The notes: generated by a model from the letters alone, not told the origin. 64,000 bases of DNA from CAXBID01 sp963815305 (GCA_963815305.1 CAWFFW010000002.1:124001-188000); one strand, 5' to 3'. Shown: positions 9,226-19,076, counted from the first letter of the stretch. A program made the numbers and translations.

Positions 9226-10332
9226 ATGCAACCCATTATATACCAACCTTTTAAAGAAGCAAAACGGATTAAAATTTTTATTCCTTATGATATGTTTCTC
9301 ATTAGAAATACTATTAAAAAAATGGACAGTAGCTTTTGGCATCCGCATCAAAAATTATGGTCAGTTATAAATACAAAACAAAACTTTGAGACTTTAAAAA
9401 TGGTATGTAAAGGGAATTGCAAGATTGAAAAAGACATTCGTTTCATTCCCGTGCCAACTGTTCCGCTTAATCAAAATGCGATAGATGCATTATATAATCT
9501 TGAAAAGGCATTGGTTTTAAAACAGTATAGCACATCTAGTATTCAAATTTATAAAAAAATGTTTAGTGTTTTTTTAGGGAAATTTATGCAGAGAGATTTG
9601 AAAGAGATCACTAAAGAGGAAATTGAAGGTTTTATTTATGAATTGATTAAAAAAAGTAAAATAAGTGAAAGTTACCAAAATCAGATAATAAATGCTATAA
9701 AGGCATATTATGAACATGCTCTAAAAAAACCTCGCGAGTATTATGATATTCAGCGTCCAAAAAAAACTAATAGTATTCCTAATACCTTAAGTAAAGAGGA
9801 AGTATTAAAAATTATCCAATCTCCTAGCAATATTAAACATCGAGCTATATTGTGTACAATTTATGGTTCTGGATTAAGAATTTCGGAGCTTATAAACTTA
9901 CGCATAGCAGATGTTCACTCTAAAGATGGTTATTTGTTTATAAAAGATAGTAAAGGGAAAAAAGATCGAAAAACAATTTTATCTAACCAAGTAATTATTT
10001 TGCTTAGAGCTTACTATAAAAAGTATAAACCTTCATACTGGCTGTTTGAAGGACAGTCTGGATGTCAATATAGTACTTCTAGTATTAGAGCTATTTTCAG
10101 AAAATCTGTAAAACAAACAGACTCTAATCCTTGGGCAACTGTACATACGCTAAGGCATTCTTTTGCTACACATTGTATTGAAAACAATATAAATTTACGT
10201 CATTTACAGAATATGCTAGGACATAACTCGCCGAAAACGACCGAAATTTATACTAAGACGATAGAAATTAACAATAAAACGATTACAAGTCCTTTGGATT
10301 TTTTGTTGAAAAATAATACATTGCAACTATAA
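9226..10332 (+). CDS. Tyrosine recombinase, probable integrase of the cassette array
   Basis: 368-residue site-specific recombinase. Catalytic residues visible: Arg218 in GSGLRISEL, Lys in the DSKGKKDRK hairpin, His307 and Arg310 in HTLRHSFATH, His333 in LGHNS and Tyr342 in TEIYTK. An N-terminal extension of about 80 residues (IPYD...FWHPHQKLWSV) precedes a SAM-like core-binding domain (about 85-175). The tail TSPLDFL resembles the SPLD tail of IntI and of many Bacteroidetes recombinases, but the additional segment that marks IntI between the Lys and His-x-x-Arg boxes is absent. The gene ends 45 bp before the first cassette start and points toward the array. Role as cassette integrase is inferred from this position. 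Confidence 0.85.
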   Translation: MQPIIYQPFKEAKRIKIFIPYDMFLIRNTIKKMDSSFWHPHQKLWSVINTKQNFETLKMVCKGNCKIEKDIRFIPVPTVPLNQNAIDALYNLEKALVLKQYSTSSIQIYKKMFSVFLGKFMQRDLKEITKEEIEGFIYELIKKSKISESYQNQIINAIKAYYEHALKKPREYYDIQRPKKTNSIPNTLSKEEVLKIIQSPSNIKHRAILCTIYGSGLRISELINLRIADVHSKDGYLFIKDSKGKKDRKTILSNQVIILLRAYYKKYKPSYWLFEGQSGCQYSTSSIRAIFRKSVKQTDSNPWATVHTLRHSFATHCIENNINLRHLQNMLGHNSPKTTEIYTKTIEINNKTITSPLDFLLKNNTLQL

Positions 10333-10336
10333 ACGA

Positions 10337-10383
10337 TATAACTGTAATACATTAAAAAAAGTACGGTTATAGAGTTGTTGTGT
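10337..10383 (+). other. Candidate attI: primary cassette insertion site
   Basis: Inverted arms TATAACTGTA (10337-10346) and TACGGTTATA (10362-10371), which match at 9 of 10 positions, sit directly after the recombinase stop codon. They precede GTTGTGTTTC at 10377, where cassette 0 begins; that start is complementary to the end of cassette 0 at 17767-17777. The site is less certain than the attC sites, since the arms could also be a weak terminator. Confidence 0.5.
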
Positions 10384-10416
10384 TTCATACAAAAAGCCAA
10401 CCGCACAAACAGCACA

Positions 10417-10461
10417 TTTGGTTTTTTTGCCGACACGACAGCCAACGCTAAAAAAACCAAA
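10417..10461. repeat. Hairpin repeat near the left inner end of cassette 0
   Basis: Twelve-base arms TTTGGTTTTTTT (10417-10428) and AAAAAAACCAAA (10450-10461) pair perfectly around a 21-base loop containing GCCGACAC and GCCAACGCT. A related hairpin with the same loop words but different arms lies at 17680-17722, at the other end of the cassette. Confidence 0.6.
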
Positions 10462-10543
10462 AGAGCTGTTCTTCCCCTACCCAAACTGAAAGATATATAT
10501 CATTATTCAATACATAATTATATTATTAAAGGATAATTTAATG

Positions 10544-10551
10544 TATCTTTG
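10544..10551 (+). promoter_or_regulatory. Promoter -7 box (TATCTTTG) of the defence block
   Basis: TATCTTTG matches TANNTTTG exactly and lies 35 bp before the XRE gene start. No good -33 box was seen. It implies cassette 0 carries its own promoter. Confidence 0.6.
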
Positions 10552-10585
10552 AACTTTATAGTCAAAACGTAAAGACATAAAACCA

Positions 10586-10783
10586 ATGAACAGAATAAAG
10601 AAGGTTTTAAAAGAACAAGGAAGGACTCAAACTTGGCTCGCTGAGAAAATCGGAAAAAGCTATGTAATAGTTACAAACTATTGCAATAACAATTCACAAC
10701 CCAGCATTCAAGTTTTAACGGATATTTCTCAAGTTTTAGACGTTGACGTAAGAGAATTATTAGTTTCCACAAAAGACAATTAG
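10586..10783 (+). CDS. XRE-family helix-turn-helix regulator
   Basis: 65-residue protein that is essentially one HTH_3 domain: RTQTWLAEKIGKSYVIVTNYCNNNSQPSIQVLTDISQVLDVDVRELL. Such single-domain regulators often control the restriction or defence genes that follow them, acting at their own promoter. It is first in a tight row of four genes (gap of 4 bp to the next), all inside cassette 0. No autoregulatory operator was identified. Confidence 0.8.
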   Translation: MNRIKKVLKEQGRTQTWLAEKIGKSYVIVTNYCNNNSQPSIQVLTDISQVLDVDVRELLVSTKDN

Positions 10784-10787
10784 TAAA

Positions 10788-13422
10788 ATGGATAAAGAAT
10801 TTGAAATTTTTAAAAACGGCAGCACTTGGCTTAGAGCTGACTTTCATTTACACACAAAAGCGGACAAAGAATTTGTTTATCGTGGAGAAGATAATTCTTT
10901 TGTTTCTGACTATGTAAATAAGTTGAGTCAAGAAAAAATTGGTGTCGCAGCAATAACAAATCATAACAAATTTGATTTAAACGAGTATAAAGCACTTGCC
11001 AAAAAGGCAAGAAAACAAGAAATATATTTATTGCCAGGAGTAGAATTGTCAGTAAATGATGGAGCAAATGGAATCCATTGTCTTGTTATCTTCAACCCAA
11101 TTGAGTGGCTTGAAAACAGTACAGACTATATAAACAGTTTTATAAATCAAACCTTTGCAGGAAAACATAATTACGAAAACGAGAACGGTCGTTCAAATGA
11201 TAGCCTCATTGAAACTATAAAAAAACTAGATGCTTTCGAAAAAGACTATTTCATAATAATGGCTCATATCGAGGCAAGTAGTGGATTTTATAAAGAACTA
11301 AATGGCGGACGAATTACGGAATTAGGTAAGGCACCAATATTTCGTAAGGCTGTACTTGGATTCCAAAAAGTAAGGACGAGAGATATCATTCAGAATCTCA
11401 ATACTTGGCTCGATAATGATTTACCGGCTTTTGTAGAATGTTCTGACGCTAAAAATATTGAAGAAATTGGAACGGGTAATTCTGTAAATGGCGTTACGCA
11501 AAAAACCTATTTAAAAATTGGTGCTTTCAATTTTGAAGCAATAAAATATGCCTTATTAGACCAACAATACAGGCAAGCACAAAAAACTACTGAACCTATT
11601 AATGGATACATTAAATCCATCAGTTTTAAAGGTGGAAAGTTGGATGGCTCAACACTTCATCTAAATCATTCTATGAATAACTTGATTGGTATAAGAGGAA
11701 GCGGTAAATCTTCTATTTTAGAGGCTATTCGATACTCTTTAGATATTGATTTAACTGAAAAGCAAAATGTTGACTATGACTATAAAACGAAATTAGTAAA
11801 CGCTCTATTAGGAAGTGGTGGTAAAATAACTTCGGTCTTGGTTGATGACCAAGGAAAAGAATACGTAGCTGAGAAAATTCTAGGAGATAGAACGAATATT
11901 TATAAAGATGGAGAACTTCAGCTTGGACTTAAGCCGAATGCAATTGTAAAAAAACCTATATACTTTGGTCAAAAAGACCTTTCTCAAATAGGCGATTCTT
12001 TATCAACGGAATATTTAATTAGTAAATTGATTGGCGACCGCTTAATCAACAAAAAACGAGAGGTTGAAGAAAAAAATCAAGATGTTTTAAAAATTATCAA
12101 TGAACTCAAAAAAATTGATTCAAAAGTTGCTAGAAAAGCAGACATTGAAGCTAAACAAGCCGAGTTGAAAATTAAAATTCAAGTTTTTAAAGATAACGAA
12201 ATAGACAAAAAACTTGAAAAGCAAATTTCTTTTGACAAAGACAGCAATTTCATTAAACGTCTTGAAAAATTCGAGCTAAAGGTTATTGAGGGAATAAATG
12301 AATATGTTGGAGAATACGAAGATAGTTTTCAAAGCTTTAAAGTATATTCATCAAAAGAAAATACCACAGATATTGATAAAATAAAGCAACATTTGATTGC
12401 CTTTGAAGGTATATTTCTTGAAACCAAAACACTTTCATCAAGGTTAGTTACGGAAAATTTAGCTCTTGAAAAATTGCACAAAAGCTTCAATGTTAAATAT
12501 GAAGAGTTAAAAGAAGAGTTCTCAAAAATCAAACGGGAAATCAATCTGCCCAACATTCAAGCTGATGACTATGTTAAATATACAAAGGAACTTGACTTAA
12601 CAAAAGCCCAATTATCAGAAGTTAGAAAAGCTTTCAAAAAAAAAGAAAGAACTCGAAACACAGCTAAAACAAACTTTAGTCTCTTTACAAAAACTTTGGC
12701 ACAACGAATTTGAAATTGTGCAAGAAGAGATTAGGAAAGTTAATGATGACCAAGATTCTATCAAAATAGCTGTTGAGTTTAAAGGTAACAAGCAAGATTT
12801 CAAATCATATTTAAAGGAGAACCTAAGGGGTAGTAATTTAAGAGACAATAATATTCAAACAATTATTGAGAATTATAATGATATGATTGCGGTTTATGAA
12901 GATTTGAATCAACCGAACAGTACTATATCTTCAAGTCTTTCTGATGTTCAACTTCATACGTTTAAAGAATATTTCAATTCAAATATTGAAGCTTTTTTGA
13001 CATATAGAATACCTGATAATTTTGATATTATATATAGAAGTAGGTCTTTAAACGAGCATTCCTTAGGGCAAAGAGCTTCTGCTTTAATAATATTTCTATT
13101 AACACTAAAAGAGAGTGATTTAATAATCATTGACCAACCAGAGGATGATTTGGATAATCAAACCATCTATAATGATGTTATTAAGGTTCTGAAAGAATTA
13201 AAAAATACCTCTCAATTTATTTTTGCCACTCACAATCCAAATATTCCTGTGCTTGGAGATTGTGAACAAGTAATTTCTTGTAGATATGATTCTAACATTA
13301 TTGAGACAAACCTTGGGAGTATAGATGATGAAACAATCAGAAAAGAAATAGTAAATATTATGGAAGGTGGTAAAGAGGCATTTAACAATAGAAAAAGAAT
13401 TTACGAATTATGGACGCATTAG
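10788..13422 (+). pseudogene. PHP-domain/SMC-like ATPase (TrlF-like), split by a frameshift
   Basis: Two reading frames, 10788-12713 and 12718-13422, form one protein of about 875 residues. The first half holds an N-terminal PHP phosphoesterase-like domain (DFHLHTKAD, TNHNKFD, PGVELSV) and an ABC/SMC-type Walker A GIRGSGKSS near residue 301, then a coiled coil. The second half holds the signature HSLGQRASAL and Walker B DLIIIDQPEDDLD. The break is at a run of nine A (12636-12644): eight would keep the frame, and the +1 frame downstream continues the coiled coil without interruption. Known relatives are defence-associated ATPases. The copy may be inactive, phase-variable at the A-run, or mis-sequenced there. 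The last 13 bp overlap the next gene. Confidence 0.75.
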
Positions 13423-14564
13423 AATTATTGGATTTAATCCAAAAAGGAGAATCAAGCGTTGTGCAATTTAAAGTCCGCATTAATGATGCATACAAGATAG
13501 GCACAGAAATGGTGGCGTTTTCCAATACAAAGGGAGGCTTAATTATCATCGGAGTTGACGACAAAACGGGCGATATTGACGGTCTATCATTTGAAGAAAT
13601 AGCACACACCAATCAGCTTTTAGCTAATGCTGCTTCTGATAATGTCAAACCTCAAATTTTTATTGAAACGGAAACCGTAGAAGTAGAAGACAAGAATGTC
13701 ATTGTAGCTAGTATAGCTGAAGGACTGAGCAAGCCTCATACTGACAATAAAGGTATAATTTGGTTAAAAAATGGTTCGGACAAACGCAAGGTTGTGGCTA
13801 GAGAAGAAATGGCAAGGCTACTACAAAATAGCGGAAACCTTTTTGCTGATGAAACCTTAGTAAACGGAACAACAGTAAACGACATTGACGAAGACTTTTT
13901 TCAAGAATTTATAGTTTCAAAAACAAAAAAAACTATTGAGGAAATAGGCCAATCAACTTCTACTGTTCTTTCTAATCTAGGAATGATAAAGGAAGGAAAA
14001 CTTAGTCTTGGCGGACTACTTTTGTTTGGTAAAAACCCTCAACAATTTAGACCAACCTTTACCGTACAATGTGTATCTGTTATTGGAAATAGCATAAGCT
14101 CAAATAATTATCGAGATAAAGAAGAACCTTTCACAGGGAATTTAAAGGAATTGTACGAGAAAACACTTTCTTTTATTACTCGAAACTTAAAAAAGGTACA
14201 AATAAAAGATGGTTTTAACTCGCAATCTAAATTGGAAATTCCAATCGAAACGATAGAGGAATTACTTGTTAACGCCTTAATTCATCGAGACTACTTTATT
14301 TTATCAAGTATTAAGGTATTCATATTTGATAATAGAATAGAAATTATAAGTCCAGGAAGACTACCTAACACTTTGACAATTGATAATATAAAAATAGGAA
14401 CCTCGATTTCTAGAAATCCAATATTATTTACAAATGCTAGATATATTCTTCCTTTTGTCGGTGTTGGTAGCGGAATACCAAGAGCGATTGAGAATTCGCC
14501 AGATTTAGAATTAATTAATGATACTGAAAGAGAGTTATTTATTTCCGTAATTAAACGTCCTTGA
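13410..14564 (+). CDS. Schlafen AlbA_2-domain ATP-binding protein
   Basis: 384 residues. The N-terminal part has the AlbA_2 (Schlafen) pattern: GESSVVQFKVRIND, MVAFSNTKGGLIIIGVDD, followed by WLKNGSDKRKVVAREE. The C-terminal part has the GHKL-like ATP-binding pattern of COG2865 proteins: EELLVNALIHRDYF, IEIISPGRLPNTLT and VGVGSGIPRAIE. Relatives are nucleic-acid-associated and often sit beside restriction systems, as here between the PHP-ATPase and the Type IIG enzyme, with translational coupling to the former (13 bp overlap) and only 3 bp to the latter. Exact function unknown. Confidence 0.8.
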   Translation: MDALELLDLIQKGESSVVQFKVRINDAYKIGTEMVAFSNTKGGLIIIGVDDKTGDIDGLSFEEIAHTNQLLANAASDNVKPQIFIETETVEVEDKNVIVASIAEGLSKPHTDNKGIIWLKNGSDKRKVVAREEMARLLQNSGNLFADETLVNGTTVNDIDEDFFQEFIVSKTKKTIEEIGQSTSTVLSNLGMIKEGKLSLGGLLLFGKNPQQFRPTFTVQCVSVIGNSISSNNYRDKEEPFTGNLKELYEKTLSFITRNLKKVQIKDGFNSQSKLEIPIETIEELLVNALIHRDYFILSSIKVFIFDNRIEIISPGRLPNTLTIDNIKIGTSISRNPILFTNARYILPFVGVGSGIPRAIENSPDLELINDTERELFISVIKRP

Positions 14565-14567
14565 TAA

Positions 14568-17500
14568 ATGCCAATATTTCAGAAATCCGTAATAAAAAAA
14601 CACCTTAAAAATCTTGACCAAGAAAAGGTAGAAAAAGCTTTCCAAACCTTCCGACTGAATTACGATTCTGCGAAAATCGAGCAAATAAAAACGCTCAAAG
14701 AGGAAGAATATCAAGATGGATTCTTACGTGAAATATTTGTTGACGTTTTAGGTTACACACTTCGTCCAGACGAAAATTTTGACTTACAGCGAGAATTTAA
14801 AAACCAAACGGACGGAAAAAAAGCAGATGGAGCAATTTTAAAAGACGAAAATGCAATTGCAGTAATTGAGTTAAAGTCAACGAAAACAAAGGACTTAACA
14901 AAAATTACTCAACAAGCTTTCAATTACAAAAACAATCAACCAGAATGTAAATATGTAATTACTTCAAATTTTCAAAAAATTCGTTTTTACATTGATTACT
15001 CTACCGAATTTGAGGAATTTGATTTGTTTTTTCTCGACAGAGAAAGATTTGAACTACTCTATCTAATACTTCACAAAGAAAGTATTTTTTCAAATCTTCC
15101 AATTAAACTTAAAAAAGAAACACAGTTTCACGAAAAAGAAATTTCAGAAGAACTTTATAAAGACTATTCTCATTTCAAAAATAAACTGTTCAATAATCTA
15201 ATAGGTAATCATCCAGATGATGATAAGTTATTACTTTTCAAAAAGTCTCAAAAACTATTAGACCGTTTCTTATTCATACTTTTTGCAGAAGATAGTGGCT
15301 TGTTGCCACCAAATTCAATTTCAAGAATAATTAAGCGTTTTGACATCTTAAAAGAAGAAGACGCTTACAAACCGATATACGAAATTTTCAAGCAGTATTT
15401 CGGGTATATGAATATTGGTAGAAAAGGAAAAAAAGAATCCGACAATATTCCTGCTTACAATGGTGGTTTATTCTACGAAGATTTGTTGCTCAACAACTTA
15501 AATATTGATGATGAAATATTAATTGACGATTTAAAAAAATTATCAACTTATGATTTTAATACAGAAGTTGACGTAAATATTCTCGGTCATATTTTTGAGC
15601 ATTCACTAAATGAAATTGAAGAAGTAACCGCAGAAATCGAGGGAACAGTTTCCGACCAAAAAAGAACAAAAAGAAAAAAAGATGGTGTTTTTTACACACC
15701 AAAATATATAACAACTTACATTGTTGCAAATACGATTGGACAACTTTGCATCGACAAAAGAAAAGAACTCGACATTGAAGAAATTGAATATGATGATTCG
15801 TTTCTAAAAAAAGACAAGACTTTAACGGTAAAAGGAAAGAAACTTTTCAAAACCTTAACCGAATATAAAAATTGGCTGACAAACCTAAAAGTTATTGACC
15901 CAGCTTGTGGAAGTGGAGCATTTTTAAATCAAGCATTAAATTACTTAATTGAAGAACACGAAAAAATAGACGATATCATTGCGGACTTGACAAACTCACC
16001 TTTGAGATTGTTCGATACAGATAAAAACATTTTAGAAAACAACCTCTTTGGTGTAGATATTAATGAAGAAAGTGTTGAAATTGCTCAATTATCGCTTTGG
16101 CTTCGCACAGCAAAAAAAGACCGTAAACTTTCTAAATTAAATAATAATATTAAGTGTGGTAATTCCTTATTAGCATCAGAATTTGATTGGAACAAAGAAT
16201 TTCCAAGCATTATGAAAAATGGTGGTTTTGACGTTGTTATTGGAAATCCACCATATATAAAAGAGGCTACAAACAAATCCGCTTTTGATGGTTTACACGG
16301 ACATTCCTGTTACCAAGGGAAAATGGACTTATGGTATTTCTTTGGTGCTTTAGCTTTAGATATTATTAAAAAAGATTATGGTTTAATTGGTTACATCGCA
16401 CCTAACAATTGGATTACCAATGATGGTGCTTCAAAATTCAGAAGATTATATTATTGAAAAAGGTAAAATCGTAGATTTTATAGACTTTAGTGATTTTAAA
16501 GTTTTTGATTCCGCAGGTATTCAAACTATGATTTACATTATGAAAAGAAGTGACGATAATGAAAATTATGGTCTTAACTTTTCCAAAGTACTTAACAGCA
16601 AAATAAAGCACGAAGATGCTCAACTATTTTTAGAAAAAATTGTTGACGAGAAATACGAATATTTTATTTCAAACATTGCGAAAGAAGAATTATTAAATCA
16701 ACCAATTAATTTTATAAATGCAGAACTCAATTTGATAATTGAGAAAATTAAGGCAAAAGAAAATTTTAGTTTAGAGTCTAAAGAAATTGCTTCAGGCATT
16801 GATTTATTGCAAGATTTTGTGAATAAAAAGCATAAAGAAGTAATCGAAAACGTAGAAATTGGAGATGGGATTTTTAATTTAAGTCAAACGGAATATGATA
16901 ATTTGAACTTAAACCAAAAGGAAAAAGAACTTTTAAAACCATTCTATACAACAACAGAATTACAACAATACTATGGTAATCCAAAAAACAAACTTTGGAT
17001 TATTTACACAGATTCAAGTTTTAAAGACGAAGAAAAAATACTTCCTTATCCAAACGTAAAAGAACATTTAGACAAGTTTTTAGACGTTTTCACTTCTGTA
17101 AACAAACCTTATGGTTTACATCGTTCGAGAGATGAAAAGTATTTTAAAGGAGAAAAAATATTTTCATTAAGAAAATGTTCAGTTCGACCAAGATTTACTT
17201 ATACAGATTTTGATACGTATGTTAATAGGACTTTTATGGTCATTAAAACTGACCGAATTAACCAAAAGTATTTGACAGGAATTTTAAACTCAAATTTGAT
17301 GGCATTTTGGTTAAAGTATAAAGGAAAAATGCAAGGAAACAATTACCAAATTGACAAAACACCTTTAGAGAATTTACCTCTAATAAATCCGAGTGCTGAA
17401 ACGCAAGAAAAAATTGCTGATTTAGTTAAAAGCATTATTTCTAACACAAAAAAAAGTTCTGATTATCAAGAGTTGTTAGACAAAGCAAAAACGGAAAACA

Positions 17501-17649
17501 ATTTTGACCGAGAAATACAACTGACAAAAGAATTGGAGCAACTTACAGCGGAATTAGAAAAAGCCGAAAGTAAAATCAACTCGATTATCTACGAACTTTA
17601 CGAAATTGAACCGACTGAAATTGCAACGATTGAAAAAAATATAAACTGA
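14568..17649 (+). pseudogene. Type IIG restriction-modification enzyme, frameshifted
   Basis: Two frames, 14568-16457 and 16387-17649, make one Eco57I-like protein of about 1025 residues that would both cut and methylate DNA. Order: PD-(D/E)XK nuclease with VIELKSTKT near residue 100; helical linker; N6-adenine methyltransferase with motif I DPACGSGAF near 444 and motif IV NPPY near 560; C-terminal target-recognition part with a coiled-coil tail (residues LEQLTAELEKAESKIN). The frame breaks near 16441-16448, where one extra base separates ...GASKFR from ...DYIIEKGKIVDFIDF. The break is after the methyltransferase motifs and before the recognition domain, so the enzyme is probably inactive. 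It is not in a homopolymer. Confidence 0.8.
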
Positions 17650-17679
17650 ATGAAAAGCCAACGCTAAAAGCCATACACA

Positions 17680-17722
17680 TTTTCAATTCGCACCAGCCGA
17701 CACACAAGCCAAAATTGCAAAA
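17680..17722. repeat. Hairpin repeat near the right inner end of cassette 0
   Basis: Arms TTTTCAATT (17680-17688) and AATTGCAAAA (17713-17722) pair with one bulge around a loop with GCCGACAC. The flanks carry GCCAACGCT twice (17658 and 17735 regions). It is the partner of the hairpin at 10417-10461. Confidence 0.5.
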
Positions 17723-17770
17723 GAGTATGTCTTTGCCAACGCTATCAGCAGAACGAAAAAAAGTACGAAA

Positions 17771-17901
17771 ACACAACAATGTATATAAAAAATAGGCGAA
17801 ACAGTACTAAAATCAAGGTTTTTGGCTCGTATCAAACTTTGTGCTTATCCGAAAGTTTGGTGCTTCGAAATCGCCTACTTTTCATATACTAAACGTTAGG
17901 C
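17771..17901 (+). repeat. attC-like site 0 (closes cassette 0)
   Basis: 131 bp, from ACACAAC (17771) to GTTAGGC (17895-17901). Ends GTATATAAAAAATAGGCGA and TCGCCTACTTTTCATATAC pair with each other. The bases just before it (GAAAACACAAC) are complementary to the cassette 0 start GTTGTGTTTC at 10377. Same internal type as site 13. Confidence 0.75.
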
Positions 17902-17926
17902 ACAATAAAAGCAGACTCAAAATAAA

Positions 17927-18382
17927 ATGAATAATATAAAAAAAACATCCTTTTTTGTAATTATAGCTTTGGGAATCATATGGGTACTGACTTCTTCTTT
18001 CCAGAAAATTAATGAATTGACAAAAGAACAAGCAATTGAACTCGCTGAACAATTTATAATTGACAACGGTTATACTGCTTTGCCTGCAAATAAATCTAAA
18101 TTGAATTACGAGTTATTTGACAGATACGGAAATGACGTCGATAGTGTACTTATAAGAAGAAGCAATACTCTACATAAAAAGGCATTTTGCATTTCCGAAG
18201 GAGACGACAGATGGAACGTAGGATTTTTATCAACCAGTGTTAATATAAATAAACTTGACTCTACACAACGTCAAACTGATTTATCAGGTCGAGCGATAAT
18301 TGTGATGAAAGATGGAAAAGGAATAAGGATTGCGCATAAAGAGCCTCTTTTCTCGTATTTTGAAAAAATAGGTATTGAATAA
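17927..18382 (+). CDS. Cassette 1: exported or membrane-anchored hypothetical protein
   Basis: 151 residues with an N-terminal hydrophobic segment (FFVIIALGIIWVLTSSF) that is a signal peptide or anchor, then a soluble periplasmic part. I do not recognise the family, although the region LTKEQAIELAEQFIIDNGYT resembles a small Bacteroidetes family of exported proteins with a YcfA/PepSY-like look; that is only an impression. Single gene of cassette 1, which starts TTAGGC and ends GCCTAA. No own promoter seen. Confidence 0.7.
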   Translation: MNNIKKTSFFVIIALGIIWVLTSSFQKINELTKEQAIELAEQFIIDNGYTALPANKSKLNYELFDRYGNDVDSVLIRRSNTLHKKAFCISEGDDRWNVGFLSTSVNINKLDSTQRQTDLSGRAIIVMKDGKGIRIAHKEPLFSYFEKIGIE

Positions 18383-18403
18383 ACTAATATGAAAAGTTAC
18401 TGT

Positions 18404-18537
18404 GCCTAACACCGTATATAATTTATTGCTGGCTTCTTGCCTATTTGCGAAAGTCCTCGCGGACTTTCTTGGTCGGTAATTATTTACTAAATTAGTTGCT
18501 TGAAACACGCAACAAACCATATACATCAACGTTGTGT
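18404..18537 (+). repeat. attC-like site 1
   Basis: 134 bp from GCCTAAC to GTTGTGT. Contains ACCGTATATAA on the left and CCATATACATCAACG on the right as outer arms, and a central hairpin (GAAAGTCC and GGACTTTC around TCGC). Closes cassette 1, whose start TTAGGC is the complement of its end GCCTAA. Confidence 0.85.
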
Positions 18538-18917
18538 GCAAGTATTCAAGAATAAAAATCAGTCTCTAAAGTTTTGTAAAATAGTATTGTTGGTTTGGGC
18601 TTTTCTGCCAAGATTGAGCATATTTTTTTGGCGTACAAATTATAAAATTATAGCCATGTTGGTTTTCTGCTTGTATGGCACTACCCTTACGGATGAGCAT
18701 TAGCCTGAATATTTTTTGTTTTAGCTTCTTTGCCATCATCTTACATAAATTTTATAATTTTACCAATGGCAATTGCACTTCTGCAAAGGTTTCCGAACAG
18801 AGCATTAGCCTGAATATTCTTTTGGTCTGTGATAGTTTGACGACAATAAAAAAATCTGCTCCGGCAAACTACAATAATGGTTTCATGTTTGGTTAAGTCA
18901 TTGCTTGGAAAACCTGC
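18538..18917 (+). other. Cassette 2: cassette with no convincing gene
   Basis: The cassette runs from TTGTGTGC (18532) to GCACACAAC (18916-18924) and has perfectly complementary ends. Only short unconvincing frames exist in it (such as 18675-18896 plus). It contains a degenerate tandem duplication with a unit near 105 bp: the 19-mer GAGCATTAGCCTGAATATT occurs at 18695 and again at 18800, and an A/T block ending in ...CCA occurs before each. It could encode a small RNA, carry a promoter, or be a decayed gene. Confidence 0.5.
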
Positions 18918-19050
18918 ACACAACAACGTGTAAAGTTTTATTGCAAGTAATCGCATCCCTTTTTAAATATGGGTTTTCCAAATGACAATCGATTTTTTGC
19001 TATATTGGTTGCTCAAAATCGCAACAAACCTTACACGCGGCACGTTGTGG
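18918..19050 (+). repeat. attC-like site 2
   Basis: 133 bp from ACACAAC to GTTGTGG. Outer arms ACGTGTAAAG and CTTACACGCGGCACG type. The interior differs from the main group (CAAGTAATCGCATCCC). Closes cassette 2. Confidence 0.8.
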
Positions 19051-19076
19051 TGCATTTCCCAGCAACCTAAAAATAA

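Noticed and set aside
9226..10332. Ordinary prophage or ICE integrase
   Set aside because: No phage structural, conjugation or relaxase genes follow it, and the DNA next to it has cassette boundaries. I cannot exclude that it was recruited from such an element.
9226..10332. Classical IntI integron integrase
   Set aside because: The extra segment expected before the His-x-x-Arg box in IntI is missing, and the gene is not divergent from the cassettes.
12636..12644. Programmed -1 frameshift to make the full PHP-ATPase
   Set aside because: The downstream part is in the +1 frame relative to the first part, which a -1 slip at the A-run does not reach.
18500..18703. Reading frame beginning in attC site 1
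   Set aside because: It starts inside the recombination site and has no recognisable protein character; similar frames begin in other attC sites (for example 26205 and 27873) because the arms contain ATG/TTG triplets.
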